Source of the DNA: Burkholderiales bacterium
Lineage (GTDB): Bacteria; Pseudomonadota; Gammaproteobacteria; Burkholderiales; Burkholderiaceae_E
Length of the DNA: 41,618 bases
NCBI GenBank assembly: GCA_029977705.1
Contig: JAPOKJ010000032.1
Coordinates: 1 to 41,618, forward strand
Reading direction: 5' to 3'
In this document: positions 15,731 to 23,400 of the stretch, one piece after another
Layout: every line of letters begins with the position of its first letter
Numbering within the stretch: position 1 is the stretch's first letter
Translations under genes and position numbers: made by a program
Notes under the pieces: generated by a model
The model's database searches: none
Seen by the model: only the letters and a program-made list of their open reading frames with translations
What the model was told of the DNA's origin: nothing

Positions 15731-16311
15731 GCGGCATCTACAGTTTCGAAGGCGTCACACCGGTCGTGCATCCCAGCGCCTATCTGCATCCAAGCGTGGT
15801 GTTGATCGGCGATGTGATCATCGGGCCAAATTGCTACATCGGCGCCAATGCCGTGATGCGCGGCGACTTCGGCCGCATCGAGCTGCGCGAGGAAGCCAAC
15901 TTCCAGGACAACTGCGTAGCCCATTCCCTGCCCGATTTCGATTGCATCATGGAGCCGCGCAGCCACATCGGCCATGGCGCCGTGATCCATGGTTGTCATA
16001 TCGGACGCGGCGTGCTGATTGGCATGAATGCGGTGGTCCTGGACCGGGCGCGGGTGGGCGAGTACAGCATCGTCGGCGCCATGGCCCTGGTCAAGGTGCG
16101 CGGCGAGATTCCGCCCAGGGTGCTGGCCACCGGGGTACCAGCCACCGTGGTGCGCCAACTGAGCGAGAAGGACATCGCCGGCAAGGACTTCGGCACCAGC
16201 CAGTATGTCGAACTGGCGGCGCGCAGCATGAAAGGGGTACGGCCCTGCGCCGCCTTGCTGGAGGTCGAAGCGAACCGGCCACGCACCCAATGGCGTCAGC
16301 CCGGGGCTTGA
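15727..16311 (+). CDS. Gamma-carbonic-anhydrase-like hexapeptide-repeat protein (PaaY/CaiE family)
   Basis: The 194-residue protein is a left-handed beta-helix of hexapeptide repeats (GDVIIGPNCYIGANAV and following). Three candidate zinc ligands are H66, H83 (in SHIGHG) and H88 (in VIHGC), with the spacing of gamma-class carbonic anhydrases. PaaY, the nearest characterised relative, hydrolyses dead-end CoA thioesters in phenylacetate degradation, and CaiE accompanies carnitine-CoA metabolism. Coupling by ATGA overlap to a crotonase gene supports a CoA-thioester housekeeping or salvage role. The gene ends 7 bases from the convergent GNAT gene. Confidence 0.85.
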   Translation: MSGIYSFEGVTPVVHPSAYLHPSVVLIGDVIIGPNCYIGANAVMRGDFGRIELREEANFQDNCVAHSLPDFDCIMEPRSHIGHGAVIHGCHIGRGVLIGMNAVVLDRARVGEYSIVGAMALVKVRGEIPPRVLATGVPATVVRQLSEKDIAGKDFGTSQYVELAARSMKGVRPCAALLEVEANRPRTQWRQPGA

Positions 16312-16318
16312 AGAGGTC

Positions 16319-16861
16319 TCAGCCGGCAGGGTCAGCGGGCGGACTGCGGTCGGCCTGGCCCAGCTCGCGCTGCATGAACACGGTATCGAGCCAGCGATCG
16401 AATTTCCAGCCGCTCGAGCGCAGTACGCCACTGTTGCGAAAGCCGCAGCGCGCATGCACGCCGATCGAGCCCAGGTTCTGGCTGTCGCCGATCACGGCGA
16501 TCATCTGGCGGCAGCCCAGGGCCTCGCATTCACTGATCAGGGCTTCGAGCAGCCTGCGTCCCAACCCGCGGCCCTGCGCCTGGGGCGCCAGGTAGATCGA
16601 GTCCTCGACCGTGAAACGGTAGGCCTTGCGGGGACGGAACCAGTTGGCATAGGCATAGCCCATCACCTCGGGCGACGGCCCCTGGCTGAGCGCGACCAGA
16701 TAGGGCATGCCATTGGCACGCACCGCATGAAAGCGGTTCGTCATCTCGGCCAGATCGGGCGGCTCCAGCTCGAACGAACCGGTGCCGGTGCGGACATGGT
16801 GGGCATAGATCGCCTGGACCGCAGGCAGGTCGGCCTCGCGGGCCGCGCGGATATCGATCAT
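16319..16861 (-). CDS. GNAT-family N-acetyltransferase (phosphinothricin/methionine-sulfoximine acetyltransferase-like)
   Basis: The 180-residue protein is a GNAT acetyltransferase. The start IDIRAAREADLPAVQAIYAH and the FRPRKAYRFTVEDSIYLAP segment resemble the Pat/MddA group, which acetylates methionine sulfoximine, phosphinothricin and related compounds. The acetyl-CoA pyrophosphate loop is QGRGLGRRLL. Its ATG overlaps the stop of the MBL-fold gene by 4 bases, making it the last gene of the DUF1289-MBL-GNAT chain. The natural substrate is unknown. Confidence 0.85.
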   Translation of the reverse strand: MIDIRAAREADLPAVQAIYAHHVRTGTGSFELEPPDLAEMTNRFHAVRANGMPYLVALSQGPSPEVMGYAYANWFRPRKAYRFTVEDSIYLAPQAQGRGLGRRLLEALISECEALGCRQMIAVIGDSQNLGSIGVHARCGFRNSGVLRSSGWKFDRWLDTVFMQRELGQADRSPPADPAG

Positions 16862-17865
16862 GGGACCTCGCGGTTGTAGAAGACATCGCCCTCGATGCGG
16901 ACCTGACCGGCCTCATGCAGCTCGAGCAGCGCCTGGTGCAGCAGGACCTCGGCGGGCTGGCCCAGCTGGCGTGCAGCGGCACGATTGACCGAGGTGCGGG
17001 CATAGTCGCGCAGGAAGTGCTCGATGGTCATCACCTCGACATCGAGGATCTTGAACTTGATCAACGCCTTCAGGGCATTGCGTGCATTGCGCTCGGGCTT
17101 GTCGCGCATCGCCTTCAGACGCGAACGGGCGGTGGCCAGCGCCTTGGCCACATCGGTGAACATGGCGCCGTGCCCCGGCAGCACACGTTGCGGCCGCAAG
17201 GATTCGATCAGGTCGAGCACGCTGTCCTGCTCATCAAAGGCGGACTCGCCTTCCAGGGCCGGGAACAGGATGCCGAACCCGTTCTCCCACAAGGCATCGG
17301 CCGATACCAGCAGGCCCTGCGCCGGCGCAAAGAACAGCAAGGACTTGTGGTCATGGCCCGGCGCGGCATGGACCTGCCATTCCAGACCGCCCGCGACGAA
17401 AGCATCGCCCGGCTGCAGGCTGCCCGTGGCACGAAAGGGCGGGCAGTCCTGACCCGTGCCGGCATGACTGAGGGCCACCGCATCCCAGCGATTGACATCC
17501 TCGAGACTGGCGCGCGGCACCAGGACCTCGCAATCCCAGGTGGTGCTGAGAAGGGCATTGCCACCGCAATGGTCCGAATGCAGGTGGGTGTTGATGATGC
17601 GTCGTAGCCGGCCCGCACCGATCTGGTGGCGCAGCAGGGCCAGCGTCGTGTGCTGATGCTTGACGTAGCTGGTGTCGATCAGGGTGTAATCATGCGGCGC
17701 CTGATCCGGTGCGCACTCCTGCGCCCAGCGCTGCGGATCGCTGTCGCACAACAGGACCTGATTGCTCGAGAGCCAGTCACGCTGGATGAAGTGCACGCCG
17801 GGCGGCAGGCCATTGCGGGACAGGGGCGGCTGCAGCGAGGCGGCAGCCGCGGAAGGGACATTCAT
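16858..17865 (-). CDS. MBL-fold metallohydrolase
   Basis: The 335-residue protein carries the metallo-beta-lactamase superfamily metal motif THLHSDH (H94, H96, D98, H99), then APGHDHKS, SADALW and PGHGA for the remaining ligands. Residues after about 270 form a helical tail resembling the winged-helix extension of LACTB2/glyoxalase-II-like hydrolases. Hydrolysis of a thioester or phosphodiester in the cytoplasm is the likely chemistry. The ATG at 17865 was chosen because it overlaps the DUF1289 gene stop (ATGA) and because the upstream extension is out-of-frame shadow coding. The specific substrate is unknown. Confidence 0.86.
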   Translation of the reverse strand: MNVPSAAAASLQPPLSRNGLPPGVHFIQRDWLSSNQVLLCDSDPQRWAQECAPDQAPHDYTLIDTSYVKHQHTTLALLRHQIGAGRLRRIINTHLHSDHCGGNALLSTTWDCEVLVPRASLEDVNRWDAVALSHAGTGQDCPPFRATGSLQPGDAFVAGGLEWQVHAAPGHDHKSLLFFAPAQGLLVSADALWENGFGILFPALEGESAFDEQDSVLDLIESLRPQRVLPGHGAMFTDVAKALATARSRLKAMRDKPERNARNALKALIKFKILDVEVMTIEHFLRDYARTSVNRAAARQLGQPAEVLLHQALLELHEAGQVRIEGDVFYNREVP

Positions 17866-18071
17866 GGGGTCTTGTCGGAGGACAGGGCGTCGGCCTGGGC
17901 CTGGCGCCGGGCCTGGCGCCGCTCGCGCACCTTCTGCATGACAAGGCGTTGTCCGTCTTCGGACAGGCTGCCCCATGCGGCGATCTCGTCGATGTGACGC
18001 AGGCAGCCCTCGCACACCTGGGACGAGGGATCAAGGCGGCAGACGGAAATGCAGGGCGAGCGCAGGGCCAT
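17862..18071 (-). CDS. DUF1289-family small protein
   Basis: This 69-residue protein has the compact cysteine pattern of DUF1289: SPCISVCRLDPSSQVCEGC, followed by HIDEIAAWGSLSEDG. The four cysteines suggest metal or Fe-S binding, and the family is functionally uncharacterised. The C-terminal third is Arg/Gln-rich. The start at 18071 gives the family N-terminus exactly. The stop overlaps the MBL-fold gene, and the start lies 73 bases after the pbpC stop on the same strand. Confidence 0.85.
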   Translation of the reverse strand: MALRSPCISVCRLDPSSQVCEGCLRHIDEIAAWGSLSEDGQRLVMQKVRERRQARRQAQADALSSDKTP

Positions 18072-18144
18072 GGCGGCAGGAAAGGGGTGGCACAAGCCCC
18101 CTGTGATGCGGATAACCTCGACAGTGTATCGGTTGCCCGGACCC

Positions 18145-20421
18145 TCAGGGCTGGAGGGGAGAGGCTTTCTGGGGCTTTTGGGCAACAGCCTCGCGCGCCG
18201 CCTGCCCACCCGCGCCCGGCCTGCGGGCAGCGGACGGCGGACGCTCCACCGCGCCGCGTACCTCGACCCAGACCTTGTCGACCAACTGGCCACTGGCGTC
18301 ATGAAGACTGAGCCAGTGACGGCCTGGCCGGGGCAGCCAGTGCTGGGTCCACTGGGCACTGTCGGCGACCCTTTGCAGCCCGCCGGCCGCCGGCAGCCGC
18401 TGGCCATCGACCTGCCAGAACTGCCCGGGCGCCCGGCCGCTGGCCCGAAGCACGAGGCGCTGCTGCTGGGGCGGGATGTCGGGATCCAGGGCCAGGATGG
18501 TGCCGCTCACCGGGTGAAGGATGCGAGGCGCCTGCTGCGCGCTGGATTCGAGCCGCACCAGGGAGCGCTCGGTGCCCGGCAGGAACCATTCCTGGCGGGC
18601 CACGTCCTGGGCCGCGCCCTCGAACTGGAGGGCCTGCCGAACGAGGCCAGCCGGGGCCTGCGGCGGGCGTGAGACCTGATCACGGTGCAGGGCCTGGACC
18701 AGCTCGGCCCAGATCGGCGCAGCCCCGGTGACCCCCGAGACGCGGTGCATCGGCTCACCCGAGGCATTGCCGACCCAGACGCCGATCACGTAGCGGTCGG
18801 TAAAGCCGATGCACCAGTTGTCGCGCATGTCCTTGCTGGTTCCGGTCTTGGCTGCGGCCCAGCCGCGCGTGGCCAGCGGGCTGTTCAGGCCGAAGGTCAG
18901 TGCCCGGGCCGGATTGTCGGCCAGCATGTCGCCGACGATGAACTTGCTGGCCGGCGACAGGCCGGCGCTGCGCCGGTCGAGCAGGCTCAGTTGCCGGTAG
19001 GCCTGGGTCAATTCCTGAAGGCTGACCTCGGCCGATCCGAGGGCGATCGAATAGCCGAAGTAACCCCCGCTCTCGCGCATGCGCAGGCCCAGTCCGCTCA
19101 GGGTCTGGAAGACACGCTCAGGCGTGAGCATGACGGCCACCCGTACCGCCGGAATGTTGAGCGAGGATGCCAGCGCGGTACGGGCACTGACCGGGCCGGC
19201 GTACTGGGCCTCGTAATTGCGCGGCACATAAAGACCGGCGACCGTGGACAGGTCGACCGGCCGGTCATCGAGCAGGGATGCCGCGGTCAGGCGGCGCTCC
19301 TCGATGGCCTGGGCATAGAGAAAGGGCTTGAGCGTGCTGCCGGCCTGGCGCCGCGCCAGCACATAGTCGACCTGGGCCGCATCCGAGAGGCTGCCCGAGG
19401 AACCCACCCAGGCCAGGACCTCGCCACTGAGGCGGTCCAGCACCAGCACCGCGCCATCCTCGACCTGTTGGCGCATCAGCTCGCGCAGGTGGCGCTGCAG
19501 GGCCTCGTTGGCCAGGCGCTGAAGGCGCGCATCGATCGTGGTGCGCAGGGGCAGCACGCTGTCGGGCCTGAGCAGGTGGCGGGCATAGTGGGCTGCCAGC
19601 GGCTTGTCGACCAGGTCCGGCCGGCGCGCCTGCGACAAGGCGATGCGGACCTGGCCTTCCATCAACTCACAGGCGCTGGCCTGCAGCAACTGGCAGGCCC
19701 GTCGCGCGATCGTGGCCGGCGCGGCATTGGGTGCACGCAGCATCGCCGCCAGGATGGCGGACTCCTGCTCATTCAGCCCATGCGCCGCCTTGCCGAACAA
19801 GGCTCGGCTGGCGGCGGCCATGCCGACGAGCTCGCCCGACAGGGGCACCTTGTTCAGATAGGCCTCGAGGATCTGGGCCTTGCTCCAGCGACGCTCCAGC
19901 CACAGCGCCGAGGTGGCCTGGCTGATCTTCTGGCCGACACTGCGCGTCTGGGTGCGACGGTCGCGGGCCAGGTCGGCATCGAGCATGCCGACCAGCTGCA
20001 TGCTGATGGTCGAGGCCCCGCGCTTGCCGCCCTGGGCCTGCTGGCGCAGCGCCGCCAGGAGCGCCGCAAAGTCCACTCCGGCATGACGCTCGAAATCCTG
20101 GTCCTCGGCGCGCAACACCATGCGGATCAGGGCTGGCGAATGGTCCTCCAGCGCCAGCCAGTCCAGTTGCAGCTGGCGATGGTCCTGGCGCAGCTGCGCA
20201 AGAGGCTCGCCTCGCCGGTCCAGCACACTGACCAGCGATGAGCGGTGCTGGGCACGAAGATCCGACAACGTGCTCAGCCAGCCGTAGCCGGGCATCGATT
20301 CACGGCGCATCGCTGGCGAGGGCCCCGACGCCGCCTGCGGCTGCGCGGCCGCAACCCCGGCGGGGGCCGGCATCATCCCGCTGAACAGGATGAAGGCCAG
20401 GGCTGCGAGCGTCCGCTTCAT
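18145..20421 (-). CDS. pbpC: Penicillin-binding protein 1C (class A, bifunctional)
   Basis: The 758-residue protein is a class A PBP with glycosyltransferase and transpeptidase domains in the periplasm, anchored or exported by the N-terminal hydrophobic segment (about 4-26). The GT51 domain shows RAEDQDFERHAGVDF (catalytic Glu E106) and GASTISMQL (about 135-143). The transpeptidase motifs are complete: S362-T-L-K365, S420-L-N422 and K525-T-G-T-S. A C-terminal PBP1C-specific domain follows (about 590-758). The ATG overlaps the alpha-2-macroglobulin stop by 4 bases. Pairing of pbpC with a bacterial alpha-2-macroglobulin is widely conserved and is thought to link cell-wall repair with protease trapping after envelope damage. 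Confidence 0.93.
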   Translation of the reverse strand: MKRTLAALAFILFSGMMPAPAGVAAAQPQAASGPSPAMRRESMPGYGWLSTLSDLRAQHRSSLVSVLDRRGEPLAQLRQDHRQLQLDWLALEDHSPALIRMVLRAEDQDFERHAGVDFAALLAALRQQAQGGKRGASTISMQLVGMLDADLARDRRTQTRSVGQKISQATSALWLERRWSKAQILEAYLNKVPLSGELVGMAAASRALFGKAAHGLNEQESAILAAMLRAPNAAPATIARRACQLLQASACELMEGQVRIALSQARRPDLVDKPLAAHYARHLLRPDSVLPLRTTIDARLQRLANEALQRHLRELMRQQVEDGAVLVLDRLSGEVLAWVGSSGSLSDAAQVDYVLARRQAGSTLKPFLYAQAIEERRLTAASLLDDRPVDLSTVAGLYVPRNYEAQYAGPVSARTALASSLNIPAVRVAVMLTPERVFQTLSGLGLRMRESGGYFGYSIALGSAEVSLQELTQAYRQLSLLDRRSAGLSPASKFIVGDMLADNPARALTFGLNSPLATRGWAAAKTGTSKDMRDNWCIGFTDRYVIGVWVGNASGEPMHRVSGVTGAAPIWAELVQALHRDQVSRPPQAPAGLVRQALQFEGAAQDVARQEWFLPGTERSLVRLESSAQQAPRILHPVSGTILALDPDIPPQQQRLVLRASGRAPGQFWQVDGQRLPAAGGLQRVADSAQWTQHWLPRPGRHWLSLHDASGQLVDKVWVEVRGAVERPPSAARRPGAGGQAAREAVAQKPQKASPLQP

Positions 20422-23400
20422 TGCACCGCCATCTTCGGATTCGGGAACTCACCGAATACCTCCGGCGCATACATCGCCTCGGCACGGGTGGCCGGCAAGG
20501 CGAACTCGCCGCGGGTATTCAGGCGCATGGTGTACTCGATACTGAACTCCCCCTTGGGCACGTAGTCGAAGTAACTCTTGACCCCGGCGTAACCGATCTC
20601 CTGGAACACCGGCCAGGCCGAACCACCGCCCTGCTGGCCCGACGCGGCCATCGCCGAATCACGACCCAGGCCCCGGCCCTGGACCACGGCGCCGGCCGGG
20701 ATCGGGTCATCGATCACGACCCAGGTCATCGGTGTGGCCGCGGTGACGGTCACACGCACCCGAACCAGGTCGCCACGCTTGAAACCGGCTGACTTGCCAC
20801 CCTCGACCAGGGTCATGGTCTTGTTGATGCGGTAGCCGGCGGCGACCGGTTCATTGCGCGGCACTGCCGCCAGCACCTGCACCTGGGCCCAGGGACGGCC
20901 TTCGCCCGCATGCTGGAGGGACAGGCTGGTACTGGCACCGGCAGCCACCTGGAAGGGCAGCGTCGCGGGTGCCGGGTCGGTGTCACGCGGCCAGTTGAAG
21001 GTGCTCGTCTTGCCACCGGCAATGGCGGCACGCGTCTGGCCACTGACCGGGACGCGCTCGTATTCGCTGGCAAAGCGCTCGAGCATCAGACTGCCCCAGA
21101 CATTGGCCGTGGTCGTCATCCACAGCCCGCGCTCCTGACGGGCCAGGGATCCGGTGACCAGGCGGCCGATGTCCGCGCTCCAGGCCGGTTCGCCCATCAT
21201 CGCCAGGATCAGGCGGTTCGCATTCAGGTCTGCACTGCCCATCAGCCACCACCAGTAATCGCCCTGCTCATTGACAAAGCCCATGCGCGTGCCGGACAGC
21301 GCCAGCCGGGCCCGCAAGGCGTTGTCGGTGTTCCTGAGGCGATTGTCGCGGTCCTTTACCTGCGGCAGGCGCTTGAGGATCTGCCGGTAATCGACCAGTG
21401 CCTGGGTCGGCCAGGCGACCAGGTCTTCGGTGAGGGCCTCGAGCATCTCGGGACGCGCCACGCCGCGCCGCGACAAGGCCTCGATGGCTGCCAGCTTGCG
21501 TACGGCGAGATCCTTCTGCGGCGACCAGAACTCACGCGTCAGGCGACCCTCGACAAAGGCGGTCAGGCCCTTGTGCATGCGCTGCAGTTCACCATCCGGG
21601 ATCTCCCAACCAGCCTCGTGGCTGACGGCCAGCAGATAAGCGGTCAGGATGTCATAGCCCTTGGCCTGTCCCGCATTGTCGGGAAAGTACATGGCCAGGC
21701 CATCGCCATCCAGATAGAGCGGCAACTGCGAGACGATGACGCGCCAGAGGTTGGCATCGCGCAGACCGATCGCCTTCGAGGTGCGCTGCTCGAGACAGGC
21801 GAAGGGATAGTTCCGGAAGAACTCGCGCAGGCCGGTCTGGCTGCCCAGAAGGGAACGGCTCAGGCTGACCTGGGCCGAGCCACTGCCGGGCAGGGTCTGA
21901 GGCGGCAGGCCCAGCGGCAACGCGCTGCTCTCCGCACCCAGCTGCAACAGGCTGGCCTGCTGCACCGCCGGCTTGATCGCGGGCAGCACTGATTGCTGGA
22001 TGCGGACCCGGTCACTGCCGCTGCCACCGACCTCGCGCGCCGTGAACAGCCAGGAGAAATTGGCGGTACTGGTCAGCACCGCGCGCTCAGTCCCGGCCTG
22101 TTGCCTGAGGATCTCGCCATTGCCCACCGTCCAGGCCAGCTCCTGCGCCCCTTGCGCGGGAACCTCCACCGTCTGCGGCGGCAGCTTCAGGGTCTGGCCT
22201 TCAAGCGCTGCACTGACCTCGACCTTCATCGCCCTCGCGGTGGTGTTGCGCAACGTGACGCTGGCACTGTACTGGTCATCGCTGCGCGCCAACTGCGGCA
22301 GGCCTGGAATCAGCTGCAGGTCCTGACGCGACTCGATGGTGGTACTGCCGGTGCCGAACTGGCCCGATCCATGGTCAGCAACGGCCACCAGCCTGAAGCG
22401 GGACAGGCTGTCATTGAGCGGCACCTCGATGTCGGCCTCGCCCTTGTCATTGAGCACCACTTCCGGGTTCCACAACAGCAAGGTGTCGAACAGTTCACGG
22501 GTCGGCCCCATCCCTCCGCCACCCCCGGGCGGCGCGGCCTTGCGACCGTAATGACGCTTGCCCACGACATGCATTTGCGCGGTATAGGTCTCCATGCCGT
22601 AGCCACGGCGCATCCACATGCGCTCGAGCAGGTTCCAGCTGTCGTTGGCCGCCAGCTCGAGCAGGGCCTGATCGACTGCGGCAAAGGCCACACTGGTACC
22701 GGCCGGCAGCGGTTTGCCCTGCGCATCGCTCACCGATACCCGCACCTTGGCGCGGCTGCGCACCTGATAGGCAGACTGGTCAGCCTTGACCTGCACCTTC
22801 AGGGCCTGCCCGCCCAGCCCGACCTGGACCTCGGCGATGCCCAGCTTGTGGGCCGGCTTGGCCAGGTCGACGGTGGCGGTTGGTGACAGGTTCTCGCGAA
22901 AGGCCTTCCACCAGTCCACCGGGGCGCGCCAGCCCCACTGGAAAAACGAGTACCAGGGTACCTCGCGCAGGCGCTCGCGGACCACCAGGGCCGAGATGTA
23001 GACGTTGGGGCCGTAGTCAGCCTTGATCGGCACCTCCAGGGTTGGGTCCTTGCCATGCAGCGACACGGTAAAACTGTCGATCACGCCTTCGCGCTCGACG
23101 GCCACCAGGGCCGTGGCATGGCGAAACGGCATGCGCACCTGAAAGCGCGCCGTCTCACCGGGCTGATAGCGCCGCTTCTCGGGCAACAGGTCGATGCGGT
23201 CATGATCCTCGCCCTCGAACCACAGCTCGCCACGGTCGGTCACCCACAGGTCTGAAAAGGCCTGCGACAGATGCCCCTCCCTGTCCTTGGCCTGAGCAGT
23301 CAGTTCGATGTTGCCGGCCGTCTTGATGTCGAGCTTGCAGGTGGCAAGGCCGGCACTGTTGGTGGTGGCTGAGCACAGGCGGCCCAGGTCGCGGTAATTG

